DNA of 64,000 bases from Epiperipatus broadwayi (Eukaryota; Onychophora; Udeonychophora; Euonychophora; Peripatidae), in contig JAQFVV010000205.1 in the NCBI GenBank assembly GCA_028023455.1, forward strand, positions 1,161,353-1,225,352. The letters run 5' to 3'. The translations under genes and the position numbers were made by a program. A model generated the notes under the pieces. The model did not search any database and was not told where the DNA came from. It worked only from the letters and a program-made list of their open reading frames with translations. This document shows, piece after piece, positions 36,210 to 50,400 of the stretch. The number at the start of each line of letters is the position of its first letter. Positions within the stretch are counted from its first letter, which is position 1.

Positions 36210-36945
36210 ACTGGCTTTCCCAATCTGGGGCCGATCTTTAATAAACCACATATACCCTGAGCAAATTTTATCAAAATGAAATGTTTTATCTGTTTACATA
36301 AGTCGTATATTTTAAATCTTATAAAAGCACTGCCAGAAAGAAATAGCACATATATTAAAAACCAACGGAAAGATATAAAAAAAATTTAAAACTAATTTTT
36401 GTTAAAAAAAAAAAAAAAGTCAAAAGGTTGCAATAAATATGTTTTTTTTGTTGTTGTTGATATATATTACGCTTTAACGTGTATAAGCGCACAGCCACGT
36501 AAGTTTATGATCGAAATGTGGTGCCTTACGATGAGTACCTTCGGGAATTACTTCAGTGTAACCCTATGTATGCATTTCAATCAGTCGTAAATAAGTTGGT
36601 GGTATTTATAATTGTGCTGCAAATATACACGTTTAAAACCATTATTTCTTAAAACATATTTATCTCAATGCAACCTCCTAAATAAATTATTTATAAAATA
36701 ACTTGCTTGTCATGCCGTATGTAAAAATAAAATGTATAAAATAAAATAGAACACTTGTGGGGAAGGGTGTAAACGTAAATGGTCCTTAGGTAAGCGATAG
36801 TAAACATTTTTCTTTTTGTATATAGTCTTTTTGTAAAATTATTAACCAAATGTTTTGTAAATTTTGTTAATCGTGTACCGTAATTACTAACCCTAAGTAA
36901 AATATTTTTTTTTTGATCATTTTTTTTTAAGTAACTTTACTGATA
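36210..36945. other. Internal region of the LTR element
   Basis: 736 bp between the LTRs. It starts with the primer-binding-site candidate (36212-36228) and has no retroviral-type domain in any frame. A purine-rich GGGGAAGGG lies near 36760, but no clean polypurine tract abuts the right LTR. Confidence 0.6.
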
Positions 36946-39149
36946 TGTAACGAGCATAGACGTTCGTTACATTGTTTTTTTTTTTTTAAAATTTATTAAA
37001 CATGAAAGTAAATTAAAAAGTTCGCATTTAAAAATTTTCTTTAAGAATTAAAAATTGAAATTAAATATCATCTTAAACTCTTATATATTAATTAAATCGC
37101 ACAGATAATGAAAAATTATTAAAATAAAACTTTATTAAAGAAAAAGTATTTTAAAACTAAATTTTAAAAAGATTTGGAGATGAAATTATATCTTTAAATT
37201 TATCTTTAAATATATTTTTGATTTGGAAAACAGGTTAATTAATCAGAAATGGAAATGATTGTTAATTAGTTAAATGTAAACCAGCCTTCGGCATTTAAAT
37301 GTAAAAACACCGGTCAGATAAGAAAACAATAAAAACTGTTAGCAAATAAGAAGAAATCCCTATGGAATCGGACCGCAGCGAAAGGACCATCGCATCGGTG
37401 ACGTAATGTAAATTCAATCCTTCACATTAATATAAAAGGAAAATTTGGAAATTATTAATCAGTGACTAGTTATTGATGATTATTACGATGTAACAGCTAG
37501 GTGTTAGTGCTGAGGGGATTGAAAAAGACGCACAGCTTCAATCCCTTCAGTTCTGTTAAGAAAGGAAGAAAAATGAGCCATCGTTTCTACATTGAGGACC
37601 AACTACACTAAAAAATCTCCGGATGGATAAATAAATCGGCCAACAGGATACCAATCTTCGGACGACATGGGAATTCACGTTCAAACGGCAAGGAATATAT
37701 GAAGATGAACTATTTAAATAACCGTAAGAACTTTAAAATTTATGAACAGTAAATTAAAAACTTTCCAGATTTAAATAATTGCAATATTATTCTATCTGAC
37801 CGATATTATTTATTAATTAGTTATAATTTTATTTAATGTATTTATTTTGTAAAATCATTTCCATTTATTTATTTTTTGTTCTTTAAGTTTTATTATGATT
37901 TTTGTTTTCCGTTAAGTTAAATTATATAAATGTTAAACTTAAGTCGGGCGTGAATGGCTGTATAGATTTGTAAAGTTATATTAGGGGAGGGTAATCTTAG
38001 GTTATTTGTTTCGTGGTTAGATTGGGTCAATGGATTGGATATATTGGTGTGATTAATAAATGTAATATTGATTCGCTACGGGCAGAATCGCTTCATACGC
38101 CGCACACTTCCGTTTGCCTATGGAAGGAATTATAAGTCGGATACCGCAGTTCCTTTCTACAGAGTTTTTTTGTTTTATTGCTCTTCTTTGCAGATAGATG
38201 TAATATTCCTATCTCATAAGAGGCAATTTCTTCCCTTAACCTTTTGTGCTGCCGTATGTTATTACATTGAATACATCGATATATCAGATGAATTGATGCC
38301 AGTTTGACTACGAATTTTAGCCTAAGGTTAAATAGGGATAGAATATTTTAATTTCAATGCAAATCTATGTAGTATTCATGCTCGACCCTAAATAAAAATG
38401 CATTAAATTTAAGTTGTTTATAGATGCTTGCATGGATTGTTTATCGGTTAACTATGTTTTGCGTTTTCATATTTGATCAAAATATATAGACATTCGATAA
38501 ATAATGATACCTTACGGTGAGTATCTAAAATGTATTTATTCGGATGTCTTTTAAGTTATTGGTGACAATGCAAGTATCTTATGGTGAATACTATTGGGTT
38601 ACATATAAATTTCCCTCCGCAATTGTCAGTAATCAATAATTTTATATTTTGATCGCTTATGTTTACTTTGGAATGTTTTTAACCGTGTAATCTATGTAAC
38701 CGATCTATAGCAACTTATTATAACAAGCTTTTATAATCCCATCTGTGCGAACTTAATTAAAATGTAAACTTATAATATAATAGAAATTAAAATGTAAATT
38801 AAAATCTAAGGTAAAGTTAAAAATAATGTTAAAATGTAAAACTAATACTAAAATAATTTTAAATCTTATATATATGTGCATAAATAAATGTTTGTATGTT
38901 AATTACTGGCAGTGGCTTATTTTATTCCTTTTTTTATATATACTCTTAGATTATCTTATTAAATCTCTGCTATTCCACTGAGCTAGTGACATGGGCTAAC
39001 GACCGGAACCAAAAATTTAAAAAAAAAAAAAAATTTTTTTTTTTTGACTTACGTATCTGCCTACTTTATAAATTTTTCTAGGTTCAAATGCCTAGATGGC
39101 GCCCCGTAGTGCAGTTTACGTAAGTCTCCTCATTCTCCGGATCGTTACA
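36946..39149. repeat. LTR, right copy
   Basis: 2204 bp and colinear with the left copy. Observed differences are almost all C/T or G/A, plus longer poly(T)/poly(A) runs near both ends. Confidence 0.88.
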
Positions 39150-39599
39150 ATATATATATTGTGCCCTTTTCTATAGGTCAGTAATAGTTTATAACAGTCA
39201 ATTACTAAAAAATTTTAAATTTAGAATATGTTCTTTTAATACATTAATTACATTAAGTCAATTATATCTTTAAAGTACAATTTGAAGCTAAAGAGAATAC
39301 GTAGTATATAAAATCATTTAAAAATAGTTATGTAAAGCTTAAAATATTGTTTCATATGGTTGTAAAAGCTGGCCATATTAAATAATACAGCTATAAATAA
39401 TTAAAATTATATTTAAAAAATTCGATTTTAATAGTTTAAAACTTATAGTTAATAAATGCTATGTTTAAATTTGTAATCATATTTAAATAGTCAAAATTAA
39501 TATAGTATCTTTTAAAAATAAACTTTATGATGGTGAAAATTATATCTAGTTCTATATTTTTAAAATTATTCTTCCAAATTTTTTTATAATTATTTTATA

Positions 39600-39630
<31 letters not shown>

Positions 39631-42600
39631 TTATCAATTTTATTAGTCTAGGCAGAGAAATAGATTGAAAATCATCTGTCGAATGTATTGATCATGTGAC
39701 TTGTATATTACATACGTTCACACACACGCTTGTTTGAATTAATAATAAAGTTTAAAATATTTTAAAAGTTATATTATAGAATTGGATAGAATTATTGCCT
39801 ATCATAAAAGTAAATAGTATTAAACATTAAATTAACTATCGTTTAACATGCTTTGTTAAATTTTTTAAAGTTCCCTTATCAGTCGTCTTTTATCTAAAAA
39901 TTTAACCTAAGCTTCGCAATAAAGGATGGATATACTATGAAATAAAATGGATATAAGTTGTAATGCTGAAAAAATATTTGAAATATTTATTGATATAGCT
40001 TTATTAATACTTCACCGAAGAACTGTTTTGGTACATAAAAAAAAAGACAGCTCGGACAAAGTCTAAAAAATGTATTGAAACGTATTATTTATAAGTTTAT
40101 CCAAGATTTTTTTTTTTTTAAAGTAGTAATAAGACAATTATATTTCATGAATTATTTTATAGAATATTATATTCAAAGGAGTAAAATGTTATATCCTTTC
40201 TGAAGGTAACATTTTTAAAAAAATATTTTCAAGAATTAAAGAAAAAACCCAGGAAAATATGTTGCAGAAGCATTTTTGATATTAAAATATCCGGTCTTAG
40301 AATTATTTAAAAATGTATTTAGAAAAGATTTGTTTTACTTGAAGTTTTTTTTTATTTTAAAAGAGATTTATAAAAAAATACCAAACGAAAGTTTAAATGT
40401 ATCAAGAAGGAAACATATGTATAAAAAAAAAAGTGAACACATAGTTGAATAAAAGATGGATCCATGAAAATACAAATAGTACTTAAAAGTTTATCGAATA
40501 TTTTTTTCAAAGTTAAATTAGATGGATTGATGCATCGGATACGCAGAGAATATTGGTAGAGAAGATTAAGAAGCTTCACGGGATTAATTAATATTATGAT
40601 TTAATAATTATCGTCTTAAATACTAAAACCAAGGATTATTTTCTATAAATTTTACTAAATGGATTAATAATTATTTTTATTTTAAACTTTAACGTGCTTG
40701 GAGGAGAACATTTTTTAAAAACTCTAGAGAAAATGATAAACATTTTGGACTTATCAAGAACTATCGTCAAGAAAATATGTAATTATAGTTTTGATTTTTT
40801 TGATTTTATTAACCTAGTTTAAATCTAAATTTTTATATAAGATTAGGAAAAACATAAAAACATTAATTTATTAATATTAAAATTTTATAATATAACAATC
40901 TAATAATTTAGCTAAAAATATTTTAATATAAAGTGTATGGGTGTGAATTTTTTTTATATCTGCAATGCTCAAGTGGATAAAGGAAGCCTACTGAACACGA
41001 TGACTAGATAAAGGTTATTGGTAATAATAATAACTATTGATAATTTATAGTGTATATTTTTTTTGTTTTCTTTAGATCATCCATAAATTGGAAGAATGAA
41101 GTGTAAAAGTTTTTTACTTATATGTACCACATTTCATACATTTTAAAAAACATTATGAGATAGGATTGATTTGAAAATATGCATACGACGATTTTTTTTT
41201 TTATTAGTGATATAATCCAACATAACAAATAATTATGTGATTCTTTTAAAATTTTCATGTTATGGGATATTCAAATATTGTCTAAGTAGATTGTATATGA
41301 TTAGACATATAGAATAATGAAGTAAGCAGACTTTTCTTGTGGAATAGCTAGATTGTTTAACTATTAATGAATTTTATTTATTGTTTTATAAATGCAGATA
41401 GTTATTTATCGATGTAAGATGTGGGAAATCTTGAGAAATAATGTTGAAATAGTGGCTTGGAAGTACTTAGTGAACAGGAAACCAAGATGATGTTTTAAGA
41501 AATAGGATGTTATAAGGAATGGAAATAATATTTAGTCTTTATATGGTTATCAGCATAGTTAACATAGCCCTATGACTGATAACATTTTATTTGGACAGTG
41601 TTTATATTTCTTTAAATATTTGATGTTCTAATAAAGCTGAAGAAATAGCTTTAACATCGTCCCTGTACTAGAGGATATTAGGCAGGTAAATGTCATACCT
41701 CTTCGCACTGTGCCATGATTTTTTGAGATATGTTAAGAGTAATACTCTAGCTTTCTTCCTTAATCCTATGCATCTGTTTTCGCTATTTTTATTTCATGTA
41801 ACTTCATCATTTAGTAAGATATGTTTAAGAGAAATGATAAATAATTTAGAACTTAGGTTATGCTATTGTTCTGTATAAGATTGGTTTATTTGCTTAGAAG
41901 GAATAGGACGTTATAACTTAGAATTGAAGATCCAAAGTATCCTAAGGAAAGAAAAGAATCATAGAATATATTTTGAATTTTATTTCGGAAATGAAATATA
42001 AACTTTTTAAAATAAGGTATCTAAACAAAGATATTTTCTTTAAAGTGATAATAATTTTAAAATGCTTTAGTATTATTTTTTTAAGAGAAAAATAAGTATT
42101 GCATATTTTTAAAATACAATAGTACAAAGTAAATTATGTAAACAATATGCATAGTATATTTTTTGTTTATTGATTAACAGAAATATATTGATGATTACAC
42201 TTATATCATACTAAAGTAAGGCTTAAAGAAGAATATATTATGATTAGTAAACATTGTGTGATAAATACTAAAATCTAGTACTGAATTTTTGGATAATATT
42301 TTGTGTAACGTCTTTGACTTTGCAAGATGAAAATTTTTAATATTTTGAGAAATCCATACTCATTATAAAATTTTGTTTTCTATAGAATGTTTTTCTAAGT
42401 ATGAATTTTTTAAAATAAGATAGTTTAATAATATTAAGGATAAAATGCTGTTGCTAATAAAGTAGATAAATATATTTGTAATAAGTTAACCATAATGAGA
42501 AACCAAATAGTAACATTTTTTTTTTTTAATTTTGTTCTAAATCTAAATAAAGATATGATTAAAAATATAAATTATTTTTTTATAACCCGGTAGATCAAAC

Positions 42601-43000
42601 TGTAAAGTAAAAAAGTTAAGGATAGCCACTGTAAATAGTGTAAATAAATTGTTTATTTATTTGTTGTTAGTAATAAACTTTGTTAAATTTTGTTATTTCA
42701 AAAATTTTGTGAACTAGTTATTTATTTCTCCACATCGCTGCATGAAATCACGATATATGCATAATAATTGAAACAAATATGTAATTTTGCACAAAAAGAT
42801 AAGTAGAAAATTATTTTAAGAATTTAAATATTTTATTGGTATTAATTATAATTAAATAATCATAATTTTACATTATTTTATTGGTCATAAATCAGTTACC
42901 ACAATATTATATTAAATTATATGCTATCAGTTGCCACACATATTTTGTTTATCAGATTATCAAAATGCTACCACGTATTTATCATATCATTGCATGAAGA
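39150..43000. other. AT-rich intron, ATT microsatellite
   Basis: An ATT run lies at about 39597-39631. The rest is very AT-rich, without exon, repeat or RNA gene that I can support. Confidence 0.4.
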
Positions 43001-45759
43001 TATAAGATCATATTATATTATTTCATTATTTTATTATGGTAATAAAATTATGGTAAAAAGAAAAGATATACTGAATTAGTTAAACAATGAAGAATATTAT
43101 TACTGTTATTTATTATTATTAGACATAAAATCCCTTCTCATATTTTACTACCGTATTTTTAAATTAACGTAGAATAAACTTTATGAACCTGAGATTATTT
43201 TATTTGAGCTAGATTATTATTAAATAGAAGATTAAGATTTAATTATTAGTTTAATCTTAGTGAGTAGAAGTTATTAAAGTCGTAAGAATACTATGAGTTT
43301 GTTATTTGAAATAGTAATAAGGGGGGATAGTGTTCTTATGCCATTGAGGTAGTATCCTATGGGATATTGGCTCAATGTAATCTATCTTGTCACCTGTATT
43401 TTCACTTCAAGTCTCATGAAAATATTAAATATTTATTTAATTTATTTTTTATAAACTGAACCTTATTCATATTTTAAATTTGAGCTAGTGAAATATTTTA
43501 ATTTTAATGCTGAATATTTTAGTTATTAATTATTAACTGAGATAGAACCCGTTTTATTTTATATCATATACTATTCTGAAATGAGGATGCACGAGATACA
43601 GATTAGATTATATATATATTGTTAAAATGCATTTATTGATTTATGCCACGCCTTCAGAGCAGATATTATTAATTATTATAAACCCAAAGAGATGTTTTTG
43701 TTCTCAAGTAAATTAATGTATGCTGTTTGGCATATTTATAGATCTCTGTTCTGAAACCTACTTTAATATATTAGTTGAGCTGCTATGTTCAGCTTAATAT
43801 CACATATATGTTGCTTATTAAAGGTCTGTTTAGTCAGATATGAGATAGTGATAATTAAGGCATATTATCAGTAGTTAGCCAAGTTTAAATCCCAGATATG
43901 CTTTAGACCCCATTAAATTATCATTTTAATAAAGTCCTCCTTAGCACAATTTTAGTGCTTATTTAACTAACTGGCGTAGGGTGGTTTGCAGAAGAAACTA
44001 TAGATTTCACACTTTACTAATTGTACTAATTAATATTTGGAGAGCATTGTGAATGGGTTTTTACGAAGCACTGAGGCACATTACGCCTTGCTATCATATA
44101 ATTATTAAGATAAGATTACGTTTTAAGGACTATCTTATCATCCCTAGTTCGGACAGCCCTCTCTCTTGAATGGGATAATGATTTTAAGGGTCATTCCCAT
44201 TACCTCCTTCAGAACTGAAACACCGAAATCCAGTATCATATATTAAGGCTGTTCAATCATCCAAACTAAATGTTCACATATAGCAAGCGACCGGTAGCTG
44301 AGAACTGAGTAAACGTTACTGAATCTCATGAGTAAAGGCACATTCAAGCCACATTTCTGATGTAATTTGCATAGCGCCATAGCCTCGGAAGTTATGCTAC
44401 AAAACATCTGTTCATCTACTGTTATATTAATTGTTCAGCATTGATCTGAACCTCAGACGTAGTTTATCTAATACTATCTACATAAAGAGCGCATTGACTG
44501 CTCATCACGTAATAATAAATTTCAGTACACATTGTATAAAGTTGCCACTCTCTTAAAATTTAACCCTTAACAAACTGAGTAGGAATGGCAGAACATAATT
44601 TAGGCATCAGTGTAGACGTAAAAATAATTATTAATGCATAAATGCTGTAATAAAATGATGATCATTAAGTACAATTGATTACAGAATGTGTAGTTCGTAT
44701 TTTCGCCATCCCACCTGCGAGTGGAATATGCAGTACATTTAATTGTTATTGTTTGGTTTTGTCAATATTAAATAATTTTAAAACATATTAACATCTGTAG
44801 TATTATTCACTTTGTTTATATTAAATCACCACCCATAATTATTAATATATGCATTAGATAATCAGCCATAAGTTGTGTGTGTTTAGTTAAGCTATCAAGC
44901 AAATAGTTAATTATTCTCGAGTCTCTCGCTTTACCCTTTGCTACTGCCGGCATGGAAATTAAGAGATTACGAGTGTGACCTCATATATGTCATTCATAAG
45001 GTAGTAAGTCAGGGAGGGGTATAATTTACCAAAACTCTGGATTTTGTTGCGTGAATGTTCAAATATGACTGTTACAGTATATTTAGTTATTGTTCATTTT
45101 CCAATAACTTAAGATTAAATTTAATCATTGGCAATAACCCACTAAATAAAATTTTGACATCTTAGTTTTTTGATTGGTGACAAAAAGACAGTAAGAACTG
45201 TACTACCACTTCAGAGGTTTATAGGGCCATTAAGATGTAAGACAATTCCCAAAACAATCATTGTTTTTCTGTTAACAGAGTGACCAATACTAGTGGAAAG
45301 AGACATAAAATACCTGTGAGAAAAATTAAGATATATAATGTGACTACGAGGAGTATTGAATGCATGGGATCACAATGAATCAAAAATGTGAATTCACAAT
45401 TACACTATCATTAATGAAGACCTGTTTTCTATTTAGGTCATGCAAGAAAAATAATAATTAGTAGCACGTCAATGGCTTTAGTCAATATGACATGTTTTGA
45501 TTTTAAAATGGAGCATATTGATTTTACTTGATATGTATATAATTCTTGTAGATAGTTAATTAAACTACCTTTTAAAAATAAATGGGTATTTATCTATTCT
45601 TACCTAAATATCTCTTGTTAATATGGATTCTCAGCTAAGGATTAAGATACTGATAATAAGAATGATAATTGACCCAGTCTTAATTTTTATAGAGGAGGGG
45701 TTGCACAAGCATTGAGTATCCTATAGGTTGTTACTCTAATCTAATCGTCCAATTGTTGC
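43001..45759. other. Unique intron, moderately complex
   Basis: No match to the repeat families of the window. 43900-45010 is less biased in composition and less repetitive than its neighbours, without an open frame. It is a plausible place for intronic regulatory sequence, but there is no direct evidence. Confidence 0.3.
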
Positions 45760-45870
45760 CCTGTATAGTTTGGTACAGTGGTTGAGATCCATGGGTTATA
45801 GACCAACCCTGTCACTTCTGGTACATAAACTTCTTGTGAACTTCTGATTACTAAATCATTTGATTAATGT
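45760..45870 (+). repeat. SINE fragment, family of 3285-3420
   Basis: GGTACAGTGGTTGAGATCC (A-box region), CACTTCTGGTACATAAAC and CTTCTTGTGAACTTCTGA follow the family order. Diverged. Confidence 0.45.
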
Positions 45871-46789
45871 TATTACCCAGTCATTATTTATTAATCTAAT
45901 CTTTATTTTAGGTCCACTAATTTTTGTTAGCTCACATCTGATAATATATCATTATTTTCTTAAAATCAGAGACATTGCAGCACACCCAACATATAAACCA
46001 AAAAAAAAAGAAAATAAAGCAAATTTAAAAACCATATATCCATACAGTCATTCTACTCTGTAGATTGTATAAAGAAGTTCTCATCCCTCAGTTCCTATGA
46101 TCAACTTGGAATGAGATGCCGCAGTATTTTGATTGCCTACAAGCTAATGTGCTTACCACATCACTGCAGTTAAAATGAAAAAGTAATCAAATCTCACAAA
46201 TTTTTAAAGGGGCAAAAAATATCTTCTATATGCCAATAATGATAGCACTAGTTAAATTCAAATAAAATCTTATTAAGATGGTGTCTGGTTGATATCCATT
46301 ATTAGAATTAAAAAAGAATCTATTTTTATCTTCTAAAGTAAAGATTAAACTATTTGTTCAATATCTATTTAAATGCCTTTGAAAATTAATCTTCTTAAAC
46401 AAATTAACATTTAAAATATCATAGATATATTTAAAATTTCCATTTCATCACACACACATGTTAAACACCTGAATAAAAAAATTGAATTGCCTATATTGTT
46501 TGAGAGCTCATAAGATGTTTAAATGATAGAAGTAACAGATTTGGGTATAATCCACGGATCTTAAGTTCCAAAGTCTGCAATTCTCAGTTCTACCAAACCA
46601 TCCAGGGCATATGATTAAAGATATCTGATAAAAGTTTAATGGTACGACCCACCAAATTGCATTATGGTCTGAACTTTTGGCATTTGTAGATTACGCTGTA
46701 ACGAAATATTATTTGAATAATCAAAATTACTAATCACATTAAAATAATAAAGCACTCAAACTCTAATCTTTAAATCACTTCCCAATTAC

Positions 46790-47345
46790 AAATTTTAAAT
46801 GTGTTTATTTAACCAAGAAATTCTGTTTGCTTGTTTGGTTATTTGGGTCAAATCTTGTAATCAATTTTTAAACATACTTTTCTTCAAATTTTGTATATGT
46901 ATTAGTGATGGATAATAATGCAATATTTCAGGGTTGTCTTGATATTTGTCCACTTAATGAAATTGGCTGGCCCAATTTTAAACCACACTGGCATTGGTTC
47001 AGTAAGGTTTCAGTGATGCATAATAAATGGCAGTATATTTTTTTAAAACATGGTTTCATTCAATTTCATGACTAATTCATTAAAAAAATACAGTTAATTA
47101 AAATAAAAAGAAATGATTGGATGAAATCTTAATTTCTCTTTATTGTTGAATTAAAACACTGCCTTCACAAAAGCAAAAATCTGTAAACAATTTTTAATGG
47201 GCATATATTTTATTTCCAATACTGGAAACATTGACATTATTTGTATTCTCATTTTGGAATTTGAATATGAATAGTTACAAAATACATCAAGTACAACTTT
47301 GGTTTTATTTTAGTTTGAAATAAAATTATGGGATATTTACAAATT
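46790..47345 (+). repeat. Dispersed repeat D, copy 1
   Basis: Colinear over more than 500 bp with 58790-59460. Shared blocks include GGGTCAAATCTTGTAATC, TTTTCTTCAAATTTTG, CAGTGATGCATAATAAATGG and GAATATGAATAGTTA. No coding capacity is seen. Class unknown. Confidence 0.65.
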
Positions 47346-48774
47346 AATTAATTCAATCACTAGTTTTAAAACTAGAATTGAATGGTGAAGTCTAGAAATG
47401 AATGTTCATGATTGATAACTGAATTTGGTAACTTCCATTGCTTAAATTTCATATGAATTTTCATAAACTCTCCATTTGATAAGTTTTTTTGGTATTTGTG
47501 TATTATTATCCTGTCTATCAAGCTTGACAGCCATTTTTTTAATTATACAGTTTCAGGGGCATACAAATAATTTTTCCAAAATGGTAATGACAAAAATAAA
47601 AATGCTGAATGAAACAAAGTATGATAATGTTTGGAGCATGTTGGCATTTATACATTACAATTTAAATAACTTGAAACAATTGAAATAAACCTTCTGAATG
47701 GATTTATTATTTTTTTTAAACATAACAACTAACACATATTTGGTCAAATAAAATTGAAAAAAAAAAAGCAAATAAATACTTATAGGGTCCCTGTAACTGT
47801 ATAATTAAAAAAATGGCTGCCAAGCTTAGTAGACAGAATACATTGTCTGATCTTTTGATTGTGTTGTTTAATTGCCCTGTTGTGGTCTATCTTCAACTTT
47901 GATGCTTAATAACTTTTTTTTATTTTATATACAATTGTATTTTTATTTTCTAAAATAATATATATAATAGCATATTGTTCAAAGCTTTTTAAATTTGTTT
48001 TTCATTTTATATTTAGCTTGTAATTTTTTTAGTTAGCTACACTACTCCCCACCCTCTTCCTACACTTAATGAACATTATAATTTTGTGATCTACAAAAAC
48101 GGTTACAAATTAAATATCATTAAATGAGACTGGCAATTTAAAATCAAATTGCTAGCGATTTAATTAAGTGATAAAGTAAAAATATCCTTTCTTATTTCTT
48201 TAATAATAAATCTAGCAAATAAGTTTCGTTTTATTAAAATTAGTTGATATGTTGGTTTTTATCCATTTTGCCTCCCCGATGTTCCTTGCTCTGGGAAGAT
48301 TTTCACATCTTTGTAATAATTTAAAATCTTTTCTTTACAGTTTATGAAATCCCTGATTTTATTTCTTTTAAAAGGTCATTCTTTCTTTGTGTTGGAATGC
48401 AAATAAAGCCAGCAGGTGTGTGTCAGTTATTGATAAACAGTAGGATTACTGCTAATGGAAATTAAAAGCAAAATAGTTTAAGAAACGAGTATCACGTGTT
48501 CTAAGCCAGTATCACATAATCTAAACCAATAATTTGAATTAGACTCAAGTTGACTGAACCACTGAAAGTTAACCCTGTTCTGCTGGCTTCTTAAAACTTT
48601 TCAAATATCTGCTACTTTTTTTATATAATTATTTTATTAATAATAACTAATTGGGGGGGGGGGATCGCTCTTTAGTGATTTTAAGTACTGTACCTATATA
48701 TGCAGCCACTCCTAAGTCAGTGTGGCTATTCCAATTCCAAAGAAAAAAGAAAAAAAAACCTCAATAAATGATGA
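47346..48774. other. Intronic sequence, G-run
   Basis: No gene recognised. A run of 11 G occurs at 48653-48663, unusual in this AT-rich context. Near 48400 an octamer-like ATGCAAAT is present, with no further support. Confidence 0.35.
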
Positions 48775-49265
48775 ATAATATTTCTGTAGTATAATTTTCA
48801 TCACACCACTCTCGTGCAAGGTAGGGACCGGTTGTTATTTGCTTTTAACACCTTACTACAGAAATATTCATTATCGGATAATCTTTAGTCTAATGAATGA
48901 TTAAAAAAAATTATCCCCAAATTTGTGAGAGCAGCATGTTTGGCACTTATCAATTAAATTGTGGTAATTTGCTACCTTTATATATATACACTGAACAATA
49001 ATAAAAATATATGTGAGATTGTGGTGAGCCAACTGATCAGTGCTAGTTCTGCTTGAAATGTGCATCTTGGGGACCATAGATCTTTTTCACGTGACTTCGG
49101 TCATATGTTTATGGTTACATCCCTCCATAAGGTGTTAAAAGTGGAAAAAACCAGCCCCTACCTTGCATGAGAGTGATAGTCAAATTTACACTACAGAAAT
49201 GTTATTCATTATTAAATAATTTCTAGTTTAATGGATGATTAATAAAAATTATTAATATGCTCTAG
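48775..49265 (+). mobile_element. Retrozyme-like element, copy with hammerhead
   Basis: About one and a half units. Left: AATATTTCTGTAGTATAATT, CCACTCTCGTGCAAGGTAGG, CTTTTAACACCTTACTACAG. Centre: GGCACTTATCAATTAAATTG, CACTGAACAATAATAAAAAT and the hammerhead at 49029-49070. Right: ATAAGGTGTTAAAAGTGG, TACCTTGCATGAGAGTGATA, TTTACACTACAGAAATGTTA. Parts left of the centre are inverted relative to the right part, so the locus combines direct and inverted pieces of one unit. Confidence 0.6.
49029..49070 (+). ncRNA. Hammerhead ribozyme, one core change
   Basis: Stem I CCAA (49029-49032) with TTGG (49067-49070). The core is CTGATCA (49033-49039), with G8 changed to C. Stem II GTGCT...TGCTT has decayed. 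GAAA is at 49055-49058. Stem III is AT/AT around GTGC. The cleavage nucleotide is C49066 (UC site). Compared with 2632-2673, the outer stem I pair is C-G instead of T-A, a compensatory change. Confidence 0.55.
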
Positions 49266-50400
49266 AAATGAGTTTTACAGAGATTATACAAAGCAATCTG
49301 TGAACCCAAATACATCATCATATAGAACATGCCTGTCCATTTTTCTGCTTGATATTTTGTGATGAAGTCTTTTAATCTCCTCAACCCAAATTTTCTTTTT
49401 GAAATATTAGTCATGTCTAATTTTAGCTCTCCAATTAATCTATCCTCTACCATATCTTCCCATGAAGACAATCAACAATGCACTTCCTTAGAATGTCTTG
49501 GAGATAATCCTGGCAAACAGGATCTATCTCTGTTACAACTTCCATGTTCACATTCACCACAAAATATCCCTTTTAGGAAGTCTTACATTATTCATGTATT
49601 TGTGATTTTATAATAGTGGATTCTATAGCATCATATCCTGAAAGTTAAAGAGTGTGTTAATTGGTTTTATAATCTTGCCTTGTATTTTCAATGGAATGTC
49701 CAAGTCTCACTTCCATACAATAAATTATGTAAAATAATATCAGAATGCAACCTACTTAATTGCTGTAAATATTTCCCTATGGTGAAATACCCTATCTTCT
49801 AACTTATTAAAAGACTAATGGCTTTATTTCAAGTGTTAGACTTGTACCTGCCATAATTGATTTGTATCTTGATTCATATTTCATTAATTTGCTTATAAAC
49901 AGTTTCAAAGATTGCTGTCATAAAAATTGATCACAATGTTTGGACAAGTATACATTCTTCTTTAACACTAGCTTTCATTTCAAATGTCTCAGATATTTTA
50001 ACTATAATAATAACACTCTCTCTTATTTCATGATGATGAAGTAATAAATTGTGATGTCACCCAATTTATTTCAACTCCATAAATTTGTTTGATTAACTGA
50101 GTCAAATGCCTTGACTAAATTAATAAAATTAACCCAAATATACTTTTTTCCCTGACACTTTTCTTACATTTATCTGGCACCAAAAGTCATGTCTATATTG
50201 CTCTTTAGTCTCTAAAACCATATTGAGTCTCTGGAAATCCTTAGTCTATAACTAGAATCAACACATTTAATAAAATCCTTGAGATTGCAATCTTATCTAT
50301 TTTCTTTATTTTTTTAAAATTAAGAATAATAGAAGCATTCTTAAGGTCAAGCTACACAACTTTATGGATCCATATATTCTTAAAAATTCCAATATTTTTT
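49262..50400 (-). pseudogene. Decayed LINE reverse transcriptase (LINE family 2)
   Basis: The minus strand contains FPETQYGFRD near 50220 and FINLVKAFDSVNQTNLW at about 50076-50135. These are RT fingers and motif A of the PESQ.GFR...D..KAFD.VNR type found in CR1/RTE-like LINEs. The segment at 49471-49262 (MSSWEDMVEDRLIGELKLDM) lies where the 3' coding end should be, but is not diagnostic. Stops and frameshifts are frequent. The element is distinct from LINE family 1 and truncated at both ends. Confidence 0.65.

Larger units (their letters stand above)
34014..39149. mobile_element. Non-autonomous LTR retrotransposon (LARD-like), young
   Basis: Two LTRs of about 2.2 kb (34014-36209 and 36946-39149) enclose only 736 bp of non-coding interior. 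The ends are TGTAACG...CGTTACA. ATAT flanks both sides, compatible with a 4-bp target duplication in an AT repeat. TGGCTTTCCCAATCTGG just after the first LTR could be a primer-binding site. No gag, protease, RT or integrase is present, so mobilisation must have relied on another element. The LTRs differ at about a dozen transitions and a few length changes by eye, so the insertion is recent. Confidence 0.88.

Noticed and set aside
36399-36590. 63-codon frame in the LTR element interior
   Set aside because: Low-complexity start, no retroviral domain, and absent as a pattern elsewhere.
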